Shown: positions 26,401-35,680 of the stretch, in pieces
How positions within the stretch are numbered: position 1 is the first letter of the stretch
Layout: each line of letters starts with the position of its first letter
From: Patiria miniata
Taxonomy: Eukaryota; Echinodermata; Asteroidea; Valvatida; Asterinidae
Reading direction: 5' to 3'
Length of the DNA: 64,000 bases
NCBI RefSeq assembly: GCF_015706575.1
Contig: NW_024037074.1
Coordinates: forward strand, 26,959,334 to 27,023,333
Notes under the pieces: model-generated
What the model saw: the letters and a program-made list of their open reading frames with translations, nothing else
Told to the model about the DNA's origin: nothing
Database searches by the model: none
Translations under genes and position numbers: made by a program

Positions 26401-27002
26401 GTCGCGGTCTAAAGGTATCTTAACACGGATGAATTTGACAAAGTATAGCTTGTTGGATAGCGGATGAATAGGCCGAGAAGCTGACAAATCGACAAGTCTT
26501 CAGACTCGAAACTTTTGGAGTGAGCCCCAGATCTAGGTACATATTGCCCCCAGTTTCGTTTTTGTGCAGTAAGTCCCATAGCAAGGGCTGTCAGCGCCAG
26601 CCGACATACCTCTCGTGTGTCGCTATCTAAAGGTACCTTAACATGGATGGATTTTGACAAACTATAGCTTGTTGGATAGCAGATGAAAAGGTCAACAATC
26701 TGACAAATCGGCAAGTCTTCAGACTCGAAACTTTTGGAGTGAGCCCCAGACGTAGGTACATGATGCCCCCAGTTTCCTTTTTGTGCAGTAAGTCCCATAG
26801 CAGGGCTGTCAGCGCCAGCCGACATGGCTCTCATGTGTCGCGGTCTAAAGGTACCTTAACATAAATGGATTGTGACAAACTATAGCTTGTTGAATAGCGG
26901 ATGAATAGGCCAACAATCTGACAATTCGGCAAGGATTCAGACTTGAAACTTTTGGAGTGAGCCCCAGGCATAGGTACATGATGCCCCCAGTTTCGTTTTT
27001 GT

Positions 27003-27182
27003 GGCACATATAGATTCTCACCTCCCTCTTCAGCTATTTCGATTTTCTTAAAAGAAAAATAGAGACTGTCAGCGAATCTCCGGGAGTTGAATTAAGGATC
27101 GTCCCCTCGATAGACCTCAGACTCAGTAAAGTTCAACATTGGGCTCTTTTTCACCAGCTGTTTTTGCGGAAACTTTACATCT
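27003..27182. repeat. Non-repetitive head block of the AT-rich satellite unit (copy 1)
   Basis: This ~180-bp block begins with GGCACATATAGATTCTCACC directly at the end of the 219-bp satellite. It recurs with few changes at 35931-36113 (GGCACATATAGATTC, GAATCTCCGGGAGTTGAA, CGTCCCCTCGATAGACC). In both places it is followed by the same series of AT-rich satellite monomers, so block and satellite travel together. No open frame or known motif was recognised in it. Confidence 0.9.
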
Positions 27183-29405
27183 GGATTTTTTAAAGCATCT
27201 GATTTGCCCAATTTTTGTAAAATATGCTCCAAATTTTGCTAAAAAAGCAATTTTAACCTCTTACCGTTTTAGATTTTTCATACCAATCTGATTTTGCCAA
27301 ATTTAACTAAATATACAAGGTACACCTCTTACAATTTAACATTTTTCATAAACATTTCTTTTTGCCCAATTTTGCTAGAAATACAAGGTTAAGCCCTAAC
27401 AATCTGCAACTTTCCAGAATCATCTGATTGTGTCCTATTTTGCTAAAAAAAATGCAAGGTTAACCCCTTACAATTTGATTTTTTTTCATGAACATCTACT
27501 TTTCCCCAATTTTATTCAAAAAGCAAGGTTAACCCCTTACAATCTGCAATTTTCCAGAAACATTTAATTTTTTTCCCATTTTCGCTTTACAAAAAGGCAA
27601 GGTTAACCCCTTTCAATTTGAAATTGTTCATAACATTTAACTTTGCAAAATTTTACTAAAAAAGAAAGGTTAATCCCTTACATCTGAATTTTTTTCGGAA
27701 ACATCTGATTTTGCCAAATTTCGCTAAAATATGCAATGTTCACCCCTTACAATTTGAAATGTTTCATAAACATCTAACCCCATACAATCTGCAATTTTCC
27801 AGAACCATCAAATTTTCCCCAATCTTATTAAAAAAAAAGTTAACCCCATACAATCTGCAATTTTCCAGAAACATCCGATTTTTTTCCCCAATTTCGCTTA
27901 AAAAATGCAAGGTTAACCCCTTATAATTTGAAATTGTTCTTAAACATCAAACTTTGTCAAATTTCACTAAAAAAGCAAGGATAATCCCTTACATCTAACA
28001 TTTTCCAGTACATCTGATTTTGCCCAATTTTGATAAAATGCAAGGTTAACCCCTTACAATTTGAAGTTTTCAATAAACTTCTATTTGTTACCAAATTTCA
28101 CTAAAAAAAAAAATAAGGTTAATTCCTTACATCGGAATTTTTTTGCATAAACATCTAATTTTTATCAAATTTCACTAAACAAAAAATAAGGTTAATTCCT
28201 TACCTCGGATTTTTGTTTCAGAAACATCTAATTTTGCTCAATTTTGCTAATATATGCAAGGTTCAACCCTTACAATTTAAGATTGTTCATAAAAATCTCA
28301 TTTTTCCCAATTTTGCTAAAAATGCAAAGTGAACCTTTTACAATCTGAAATTGTTAATGAACACCTGGTTTTGCCGTATTTTGCTAAAAAATGCAAGGTT
28401 AACCCCTAACAATTTAAAATTTCCATGCACATTAAAATTTGCCCAATTTTACTAAAAAAGCAAGGTTAACCCCCTTACATCTGAATTTTTTTTCAGAAAC
28501 ATCTGATTTTGCCCAATTTTGCTAATAATGCAAGGTTCACCCCGTACAATTTGAGATTTTTCATAAAAATCTTATATTGCCCAGTTTTGCTAAAAATGCC
28601 AGGTTAACCCCTTTCAATCTGCAATTTTCCTGAAACATCTGATTTTGCCCTAATTGGGCAAAGGTTAACCTTTAAAAAATTTTGATTTTTCAAACAAATC
28701 TGATTTTTACCAATTTTGCTCAAAATGCAAGGTGAACCCCTTACAATCTGACATTTTCATTCACATCTTATTTTGCCAAATATCGCTAAAAAAGCAAGGT
28801 TAACCCCTTACAATCTGAAATTTTCCAGAAAGATCTTATTTTTGCCCAATTTCGCTAAAAAATAGAAGGTTCACCCCTTACAATTTGAGATTTTTCATAA
28901 ACATTTAAATTTGCCCAATTTAAATAAAAAAGCAAGGTTAACCCCTTACAATTAGAAATTTTTCAGAAAGATCTTATTTTGCCCAATTTCGCTAAAAATA
29001 CAAGGTTCACCCCTTACAATTTGAGATTTTTCATAAACATCTTAATTTTACTAAAAATGCAAGGTTGACCCCTTACAAGCTGCCATTTTCCAGAAATATC
29101 TGATTTTTCCCAACTTTGCTAAATAGGAAAATTCAAGGTTAACCCCTTACAATGTGATTTTTTTTTCATAAACATCTAATTTTTCCCACTCTTATTCAAA
29201 GAGAAAGTTAACCCCTTACAGTCTGCAATTTTCCAGAAACATCAGATTTTTTCCTCAATTTGGCCTAAAAAATGCAAGGTTAACCCCTTATGATTTGAAA
29301 TTTTTCATAAACATCTAACTTTGCCAAATTTCACTAAAAAAGCAAGGATAATCCCTTACATCTGAAATGTTCCAGAAATATCTGATTTTGCCCAATTTTG
29401 CTTTA
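27183..29405. repeat. AT-rich satellite, ~69-70-bp monomer, about 32 copies
   Basis: The unit reads approximately GCAAGGTTAACCCCTTACAA, then TTTGAAATTTTTCATAAACA, then TCTGATTTTGCCCAATTTTG and CTAAAAAAT. Two monomer flavours tend to alternate: one with CTGCAATTTTCCAGAAACATC and one with TTGAAATTTTTCATAAACATC, suggesting a dimeric ~140-bp higher-order unit. Copies are much more diverged than in the 219-bp array. The array is cut at 29405 by the retroelement and resumes at about 33229. Confidence 0.95.
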
Positions 29406-30094
29406 ATGCAACCAAGTGATAAAACCTTAAAGTTAGCGCTTGAAAATGGGGCTATAGTTTGCAAGCCCGAGTCTCTTTAAAGGAAGCTCGATACCATTGA
29501 CAAATGGCTCACTGCCTTTCACACCTTTTTGGCCATTTTTGCGGTGCGCCACCCTCTCCGGGTAGGCGAATTGCTCAAGTACGCGGAGACGGTGAGGATG
29601 GCTGCCTCCCAATTTAGCGGCTTAGGATGGCGCGCGTATGACGAGCAGTTTCGTCTGCGCCAAGAAGCTAATCCGAACCGTTCCGGGGGGGGGGGGGGGC
29701 ATTGACATGGAGTTGTGGGTTACGGTAGCAGCCGCTGCCGTACTCGCCAATTCCACTCCATCTGCACCACCTAGTTCTGGTGCCACTTTTGCGCATCGTA
29801 CATCCAAAGGCGGTGGTTTCTGCTTCGCCTTTAACCAGGCGAAGGGTTGCCACTGGGCGAATTGTAAATTCGCTCATAAGTGCACAAGTTGTAACCGTTT
29901 AGGCCATGGAGCGCTAACTTGCCGTGTAGGTTTTTTTCGAGCCGAAACGGCAACCCTCTTCAGGGATGACTTCTGCGCAGCACAAAACTGCTGGCGTAGC
30001 TAGTACTAGGAACCCCCCTCCGACGGTTTCGCAGGGGGCTAGAGCCAGAGAATCGCGTGCTGGAGACAATTTTCGTTCTTCCAACCCCAATTAA
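29406..30094 (+). pseudogene. Gag remnant of the Ngaro-like element, with one stop and two frameshifts
   Basis: The reading frame opens at the satellite junction (ATG at 29406) and lacks the usual N-terminal part of Gag. It reads through a TAA at 29478-29480 into a segment with DKWLTAFHTFLAIFAVRHPL and GLGWRAYDEQFR, typical of Ngaro-family Gag. At the 13-G run near 29687-29699 the frame changes; the next frame continues with IDMELW and a zinc region. That region has a CCCH-type motif (C-x8-C-x4-C-x3-H) followed by a CCHC knuckle (C-x2-C-x4-H-x4-C, CTSCNRLGHGALTC). A second frame change falls at the seven-T run at 29931-29937, and the final frame closes at TAA 30092-30094, overlapping the start of the RT frame. 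Both shifts lie in homopolymers, so they could be decay or sequencing error. Family role: nucleic-acid-binding structural protein. Confidence 0.8.
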
Positions 30095-31648
30095 ATTTGA
30101 CATTTTAACCGAATGGCTTTCCGTTTATCCCGATGTTAGAGCGGCGGAATTACTAAGTGTAGGATTTTCTGATGGGTTTACTTTACATTACCAAGGTCCC
30201 CGTGTGTCGCGTGAGGCGAAATGCCTTTCCTTCGCCTCACAACAGCCCAAAATAGTCATTGAAAAGATCAATAAGGAAATTAGCTTAGGTCGCGTAGCGG
30301 GTCCCTTTGACAAACCCCCACTTCCCAATCTGCAGTGTTCCCCCATCGGCTTGGTGCCTAAACAACAGCCCAACTCCTTTCGACTTATTCACCACTTATC
30401 CTATCCCGAAGGAACATCTATCAATGATTACATACACAAAGACAAATGTGTCGTACATTATGCAACTTTTGATAGGGCAGTAGAATTAGTCATGGAGGCA
30501 GGACCCAACGCCTGGCTGGCAAAATCGGACATAAAGTCTGCATTCCGTTTACTCCCAGTAGCCCCATCTGACTATGAACTACTTGGGTTTACGTTTCAAG
30601 GGTTGTATTACTATGATAGATGTTTACCGATGGGCTGTTCCATATCTTGCTCTCTGTTCGAAACATTTAGCACTTTCCTTGAGTTCATGACCAAACAGAT
30701 GGCCACCACATCGCTAATAACCCACTATTTGGACGACTTTCTTTTTGTTGGCCATTCTCTAAATGCATGTCTGATTCACTCCAAGCTTTTAAAGTGGTAT
30801 GTGCGCGTTTGGGGGTACCAATTGCTGAAGAGAAAACAGCGGGCCCATCGCAAACAATTACTTATCTAGGCTTAGATATAGACTCTCACCAACAGCAGGT
30901 TAGAGTTCCTGAGTTAAAGGTGCAGGCTCTTCGCCAACAACTTTCCAAGGCACTGCGCCAATCTAAGCTAACATTGGTGGAAGTACAATCCCTGGTAGGC
31001 TCCCTTAACTTTGTGTGTAAAGCGGTCGCTCCGGGACGTGCATTTCTGCGGCGACTCATCGCTTTAACCCGGGGTTTATCTCAGCCGCATCACAAGGTGC
31101 GCCTTAATCATGGGGCTATGGACCTCATGATGTGGCTTTATTTCCTTGACCATTTTAATGGGGTTTCTCCGTTTCTGACAAATGGCTGGGAGTCAAATGA
31201 CACACTTGAGCTTTACACAGATGCCGCCGGTAGTATAGGGTACGGGGCGTACTTCCAAGGGAAGTGGTTCCAAGGGAGATGGCCCGAATCGATAGGTCAG
31301 TCACCTCTGTCGATAGCATACTTAGAATTCTATCCTTTGGTCGTAGCTGTTTATTGCTGGGGGTCATTTCTCGCAAATCGCAAAGTCATATTCCGCACTG
31401 ACAACAGCGCTGTAGTTCATATCATTAACAAGCAATCGTCGCGCTGTGACAAACTTATGCAGCTAGTCCGTTTATTCGTCTGTCAGTGTCTATGCCATAA
31501 TATTTCTTTCAAGGCGGTCCATGTTCCCGGTCGATTCAATGTTATTGCTGACTCTCTATCACGTTTCCAGATGGATCGTTTTCGACAGGCCGCACCGAGT
31601 GCGGAACTGTCCATGACGCCTCTTCCCGCTTTCCATCTCAGTCAGTAA
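30057..31648 (+). pseudogene. Reverse transcriptase-RNase H of the Ngaro-like element, one frameshift
   Basis: Two overlapping frames, 30057-30869 and 30767-31648, form one polymerase. The first carries RT fingers and palm: SPIGLVPK, SFRLIHHLSYP, AKSDIKSAFRLLPV (first catalytic Asp), GLYYYDRCLPMGCSISC and YLDD at 30726-30737 (catalytic Asp pair). The frame changes between about 30757 and 30775; the second frame resumes with CARLGVP, ITYLGLDID (RT thumb connection) and an RNase H domain. The RNase H acidic residues are all present: YTDAAG, AYLEFYP, FRTDNSAV and NVIADSLSR. The first frame begins at GTG rather than ATG and overlaps the Gag end, so expression of an intact parent probably used frameshifting, re-initiation or a lost start. 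The copy cannot make full-length RT-RNase H as read. It acts with Gag in template-primed cDNA synthesis; integration would need a tyrosine recombinase that is not seen here. Confidence 0.88.
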
Positions 31649-32045
31649 CCGACAATTATTATCGCCTTTTTATCGGTCGGATTGAAAATATTTCTAAATT
31701 TTCCTACACACCGATCTACCAATGTTTTACTAGAGACGTTTGGAGTCATTTGTGAATTTATAGTATATTTTTCATTACTGGGTCTATATAGTCTCTTCTA
31801 CTATAGCAACTTATCAATCAGTTGTGGGCTATTTTCCAAAGTAAATAATTTCCAGACCCAACTACAGATTTCTTGTATCTGTCCCGTGCGGACACGTTTA
31901 TTGCATTACGACCGCAAATTTCAGGGCCCCTAACTGCAATTCCAAATTATCGGTCGTTGGCGTTTGGATGCGGTCAACACCTATACCTGTACAACAATTC
32001 CGCTGTGTCATTTTCCTGGAGTAACTGCATGGTCATGCCGCGAAA
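31649..32045 (+). other. Spacer of the retroelement between RNase H and hydrolase
   Basis: About 400 bases between the RNase H stop and the hydrolase start. Short open stretches exist, for example 31873-32058, but I recognise no tyrosine recombinase or methyltransferase motif. The position is where other elements of this order may carry further coding sequence, so decay of a former reading frame is possible. Confidence 0.5.
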
Positions 32046-32621
32046 ATGTCTAGTTTAATTTTATCACTATGTACAGATACAGTTTGGATCGTGGGTGATT
32101 CTATTATTCGCAGAGCTCAGACGAACATGGATTGCGAGGCACAAATACACTGGATGGGAAAAGGTGGGGCAAGGATAGGCAATTTTCTCCCACTGTTAAG
32201 CCGCCTTGATGCTATGGCTCATGGCGTGGCTCCTACGGTCGTAATAATACACCTAGGTACTAATGACCTTGTTTCCATTGATACTTTTTGTATGCGCCAG
32301 CGTATTAGGTTACTCATGGAAGAGTTCAGGACTGGTTATCCATCTGTCTGCCTGGTTTGGTCCGATATTCTACCAAGGCTCTTTTATTACGGCGCACAGT
32401 CCAATGCCAGTATCAATAAAAAACGACTCACATTGAATACATGGGCCAGGGCTATGGCTTACAGACTGAATGCGTACATTTTACATCATCCTCAGTTTGA
32501 GTCATGTCCTTCTCAGCTTTTCCACTTTGATGGAGTTCATTTGTCCCCGGAAGGTACTCGGTTATTTAGGGACAACCTGCAGTCTTGCATAAATGGTCTT
32601 TTGCGTAGTTTTTATTATTAA
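32046..32621 (+). CDS. SGNH/GDSL-type hydrolase ORF of the Ngaro-like element
   Basis: An uninterrupted 191-codon frame. Residues 14-19 VWIVGDS hold the GDS nucleophile block (Ser19). GKGGAR (38-43) supplies the block-II glycine (Gly41), HLGTNDL (69-75) the block-III Asn73, and FDGVHLSPEG (161-170) the Asp162-x-x-His165 block-V pair. All residues of the SGNH catalytic set are therefore present. SGNH hydrolases are esterases/lipases or carbohydrate deacetylases; such an ORF accompanies some animal Ngaro elements, where its role is unknown to me. It has no obvious signal peptide or membrane segment. It lies downstream of RNase H in the same orientation. The frame is open although gag and RT in the same copy are broken. 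The ATG chosen is the first in frame; an original start further upstream or fusion to another ORF cannot be excluded. Confidence 0.85.
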   Translation: MSSLILSLCTDTVWIVGDSIIRRAQTNMDCEAQIHWMGKGGARIGNFLPLLSRLDAMAHGVAPTVVIIHLGTNDLVSIDTFCMRQRIRLLMEEFRTGYPSVCLVWSDILPRLFYYGAQSNASINKKRLTLNTWARAMAYRLNAYILHHPQFESCPSQLFHFDGVHLSPEGTRLFRDNLQSCINGLLRSFYY

Positions 32622-33228
32622 AGATGACTACAATTTCATTTCCCTGGATTGCTCGCTTTGGGGTGGCTGTCCTTCGTCCCTTGGGCCGCGCCCTAGTGCG
32701 CGGGTGGCGCCGACTGTGGTCGTGGAACAGGGTTCGGCAAGCCATATTCCAGGGTCGCTGAGCCTGTCCAGTGAAATGTGTTGACATTGATTTATAATTG
32801 TTTAATTCCAAACCTTTACAACAATTACCCAGCCTGTGCCGGCTAGGGTTTGCTTCCACGAAGTCGGTTCCGACCGCGAAGCATTCCAGTTATTTATGCC
32901 AGCGAACTTTGTGTTTCAATTAAGGCAATTACTTTAAAAGTTTCTACAAGTGTCCTATCAATTTCGGAGCAATTTAGAAGGGGCGTGGATATACCACAGG
33001 TGGTTGTCGGAGTGGGGGACCGTTATTACCCCAGGTACGGTTTAAAGTGGATACGGAGTGGGGGCCCGGTTATGTACCCCAGGTTCGGTGGGTCTGATCA
33101 ACCCAATGGTTTGTAAGAGTCAGTTTGCCCAAAGGATTTCAGCAATGAAAGACTGGTATCTGGCCGTCTATTTATGTTGGTGGTGCGTATGGTAAAACGG
33201 AAAACAAAACATGCTTTGATTTGGCATG
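32622..33228 (+). other. 3' non-coding part of the retroelement with a short imperfect duplication
   Basis: No convincing coding sequence. It includes a GC-richer stretch (32660-32720) and two imperfect copies of a ~34-bp motif at about 33008-33041 and 33054-33088 (CGGAGTGGGGG ... TTA..TACCCCAGGT.CGGT). Elements of the Ngaro type end in split direct repeats, so this duplication could be part of a terminal repeat, but the matching partner at the 5' end was not found. Confidence 0.5.
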
Positions 33229-34290
33229 AAGATTTTTCATACAAATCTGCTTTTTCCCAATTTTGCTAAAAATGCAAAGTGAACCCATTTCAATCTGACA
33301 TTTTTCATAAACACCTGATTTTGCCCTATTTTGCTAAGAAATGCAAGGTTCACCCCTTACAATTTGAGATGTTTCATAAAAATCTGATATTGCCCAGTTT
33401 TGCTAAAAATGCCAGGTTAACCCCTTTCAATCTGCAATCTTCCTGAAACATCTGATTTTGCCCTTATTGGGCAAAGGTTAACCTCTTACAATTTTTGGTT
33501 TTTCATACAAATCAGATTTTTCCCAATTTTGCTAAAAATGCAAGGTGAACCCCTTACAATCTGACATTTTTCATAAACACCTGATTTTGCCCTATTTTGT
33601 TAAAAAATGCAAGGTCCACCCCCTACAATTTGAAATTGTTCATAAACGTCTAAATTTTCCCAATGGTTAACACCTTACAATTTGAAATTTTTCATACGCA
33701 TCTAATTTTGCCAAATTTTACTACAAAAGCAAGGTTAACCCCTTACAATTTGAGATTTTTCATATAAATCTGATATTGCTCAGTTATGCTAAAAATGCCA
33801 AGTTAACCCCTAACAATCTTCAATTTTCAAGAAACATTTGATTTTTCCCAATTTTGCTTAAAAAAGCAAGGTTAACCCCTTTCAATCTGAAATTTTCCAG
33901 AAACATCTGATTTTGCCCTAATTTGGCAAGGTTACCCCTTACAATTTTTGATTTTTCATACAAATCTGATTTTGCCCAATTTTGCTAAAACTGCAATGTT
34001 AATCCCTTACAATCTGAAATTTTCAATAAACACCTGATTTTGCCCTATTTTGCTAAAAAATGCAAGGTTAACCACTGACAATTTGAAATTTTTCATAAAC
34101 ATCTACATTTTCCCAATTTTACTAAAAAAGCAAAGTCAACACCTTACAATTTGTAATTTTTCATTCACATCTTATTTTGCCAAATTTTACTACAAAAGCA
34201 AGGTTAACCCCTTACAATCTAAAATTTTCCCGAAACATCTGATTTTTCCCAATTTTGCTTAAATGTAAGGTTAACCCCTTGCAAACTGTT
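33229..34290. repeat. AT-rich ~70-bp satellite, continuation after the retroelement
   Basis: About 15 copies of the same GCAAGGTTAACCCCTTACAA / GCCCAATTTTGCTAAAAA unit as at 27183-29405, with the same two monomer flavours. The first monomer resumes at GAAGATTTTTCATA, roughly 20 bases out of phase with where the left flank stopped. The insertion therefore removed or replaced part of a monomer. The last recognisable unit ends near 34290. Confidence 0.93.
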
Positions 34291-34796
34291 GTATCAATAC
34301 ATGAAGTGTCCCATTTGACTTTTTTCAAAAAAATTATTTTTCCAGTTTTTAGTGTAAGGGAATTTTCTCTTTTTCCTTTCTCTTTTGTTGTTGCTATATT
34401 TTGCCTAAATTATATTATTTAAAATTTAATAGAGACGCATAGATCGTGCTATCATATACCATTATATTACTATTGCGAATTACTGTATTGTTTGGAATGC
34501 TCACAATTAAACACACGTTATTTGAAAGATGTCTAAATAATATTTATATTACAATGTACATCTTTATTCTTTCCCGGTATAATTTATGGCGTTTCTTACG
34601 TCAATTGGCAGTCGCGTCGCGTCAATGATAGTCAAATTGATCAAACGAAACTCCGTTTTGATTATAGTCAATTATGAAATAATCATCGATTTATGACATA
34701 CACCTTTGTTTCAATTTTGATACTACTCGTAGACCTGCCGAGCAGCTGTAGATATCAAACTAAACCAAAGTATAAAAGATAGAGGGTAAAACAAAA
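34291..34796. other. AT-rich non-genic sequence
   Basis: About 500 bases of AT-rich sequence without a convincing ORF, RNA gene or repeat. A small dyad, TCAAACGAAACTCCGTTTTGA, lies near 34641. Nothing else was recognised. Confidence 0.4.
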
Positions 34797-34996
34797 ATCA
34801 AAAAAGTTATGTGCTAGTCAAGCTTTCAGGGATCGGTCTGAGCCATAACAATGCCCCAGCCGATCCCTTAGTTCTCTTCCGGGGTCTCAGCGTCCCCAAC
34901 CAATACACACTTCCTTTCCTATCCATCCATATAACCCCGGAGGGCCAGGCACCATGTAAAAGCAAAGAGCTAAGGGAGGAACAGGGCGGCCCCTAA

Positions 34997-35412
34997 GGCG
35001 GACAGGCTAAATACCCCCTGTTCACTTACCGGGAGCCGCTTTCAATTGAGCCCCTCTTTTATCGGCTCCCGCTTGAAAAGAAAGCGGGTGACCTGTTTCT
35101 ACAAACCGTCCCACGGTTGGCACTCCCGGCTCCCGCTACAAATAACCATTTTTATAACAATGAATCCTGCGGTTTCATACCCGTCAGTGGCGGCTTCTAC
35201 TCACCGACCGCAAAGACCTGGTACATTGCTAATCCTCTGTTCTTTTGTCTGCCCTAAACATACAAGCCCCACTGCAAACCGTCACCATGCACGGCTGTAC
35301 CGTGTGCGTTCATGCGTGGACCGTCTCCCGCTTTGGCTTGAAGGGTCCCACACTTCCTCAATAACAATACCGTCCCACGGTAAATGAACAGGGGGTATTT
35401 AGCCCGCCCGCC
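34997..35412. mobile_element. PIF/Harbinger-type MITE, 416 bp, TAA target-site duplication
   Basis: Terminal inverted repeats of about 38 bp are nearly perfect: GGCGGACAGGCTAAATACCC at the left end against the complement of GGGTATTTAGCCCGCCCGCC at the right. The element is flanked by TAA at 34994-34996 and 35413-35415. The related SINE copy at 52935 has a single TAA (53123-53125) at the same place and no insert, so it serves as a natural empty site. A 3-bp TAA/TTA duplication is characteristic of PIF/Harbinger transposons. No transposase is encoded; the 114-codon open frame inside is incidental. Confidence 0.88.
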
Positions 35413-35596
35413 TAAGCCCTGATCCTCCGAGTGGACCACATGCCCTGAACCTGTACGAAGGCGCCAACCTGGAACTCGCGGGCAGTACCAGCAGCAGTGC
35501 TTACCGATTAAGCTAAGGTACTGTTGGTAATTTACGACGGGAAATTAAATCTCTTATAGTGGATAATTGAACTCATACGTTAAAAACCAAAAAGAC

Positions 35597-35667
35597 ACCA
35601 GCGGGATTCGAACCTGGGACCCCGCTAACCGTGGACGACGAATCGTAACCACTCGGCCATTTCGTTA
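35597..35667 (-). other. tRNA-like promoter region of SINE copy 1
   Basis: On the minus strand the B-box GGTTCGAATCC (complement of 35603-35613) and the A-box TGGCCGAGTGG (complement of about 35650-35660) are exact matches to pol III internal promoter consensus. Spacing is close to that of a class-II (Ser/Leu-like) tRNA. The T-stem is mismatched and no proper acceptor stem forms, and the sequence continues into the SINE body. It is therefore read as a tRNA-derived SINE head and not as a functional tRNA gene. Confidence 0.65.
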
Positions 35668-35680
35668 CCTTAGAATTTTT

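Larger units (their letters stand above)
1..27002. repeat. Satellite array, ~219-bp monomer, about 123 head-to-tail copies
   Basis: A ~219-bp unit repeats without interruption from the left window edge to 27002. Landmarks recur in each copy: GTCTAAAGGTACCTTAACA, GACAAACTATAGCTTGTTGG, GCGGATGAATAGGCCAACAAG, GGCAAGGCTTCAGACTTG and GATGCCCCCAGTTTCGTTTTT. Copies differ mainly by substitutions and 1-2-base indels. Each monomer carries a small imperfect dyad, CGACATG ... CATGTGTCG. The array probably extends beyond the window on the left. It ends abruptly mid-monomer at 27002, where an unrelated sequence starts. Minus-strand open frames of about 61 codons per monomer arise because the period is a multiple of three; they are not annotated as genes. 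A centromeric or heterochromatic role is possible but nothing in the sequence shows it. Confidence 0.98.
29406..33228 (+). mobile_element. Ngaro-like (DIRS-order, tyrosine-recombinase class) retrotransposon, degenerate and 5'-truncated
   Basis: The element carries, in order, a Gag remnant with zinc-binding motifs, a reverse transcriptase-RNase H region split by a frameshift, and a separate SGNH/GDSL hydrolase ORF. This gene set, the RT sequence type (LPMGC, YLDD) and the RNase H ending in ADSLSRFQMDRF resemble Ngaro elements of animals. No tyrosine recombinase ORF was found, so the YR region is lost, or too decayed, or outside the copy. The insert sits inside the AT-rich satellite, which stops at about 29405 and resumes at about 33229. 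No LTRs, terminal inverted repeats or clear target-site duplication were found. Complete split direct repeats were not identified. Confidence 0.85.
34797..35680 (-). repeat. tRNA-related SINE (copy 1), interrupted by a MITE
   Basis: The segments 34797-34996 and 35416-35680, together about 465 bp without the MITE, match 52935-53293 plus 54148-54235, about 447 bp. Shared landmarks include AAAAGTTATGTG, GGGTCTC, CTGTCCATCCAT, TGCCAACCTGGA-type text and GACGGGAAATTAA. Read on the minus strand, the repeat starts with a tRNA-like region (A-box TGGCCGAGTGG, B-box GGTTCGAATCC), then a second tRNA-like A-box area (TTAGCT..TCGGTAAGC), then a body ending near ACATAACTTTT. This suggests a composite, possibly dimeric, tRNA-derived SINE transcribed by RNA polymerase III. 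Confidence 0.75.

Noticed and set aside
156..26834. Dozens of 60-146-codon minus-strand open frames in the 219-bp satellite
   Set aside because: They are the same frame repeated because the period is divisible by three; no domain, start context or splice signals, and many monomers break the frame. Kept only as a low-interest finding.
1..27002. CRISPR-like array
   Set aside because: Repeats are contiguous 219-bp monomers without unique spacers, in a eukaryotic context.
1..27002. CENP-B box in the satellite (TTTCGTTTTT...)
   Set aside because: Only the TTCGTT part matches; the CGGG half of the box is absent.
31649..32045. Tyrosine recombinase remnant between RNase H and hydrolase
   Set aside because: No Arg-His-Arg-Tyr pattern or family similarity could be recognised in any frame.
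29406..33228. Retroviral or Ty3/Ty1-type LTR element
   Set aside because: No protease, DDE integrase or LTRs; RT and RNase H sequence type and the SGNH ORF fit Ngaro better.
35046..35439. 113-codon plus-strand and 61-codon minus-strand frames
   Set aside because: They lie inside the PIF/Harbinger MITE and resemble no transposase.
35597..35667. Functional tRNA gene
   Set aside because: A- and B-boxes match but the T-stem is mismatched and no acceptor stem forms; the sequence is part of a dispersed repeat.
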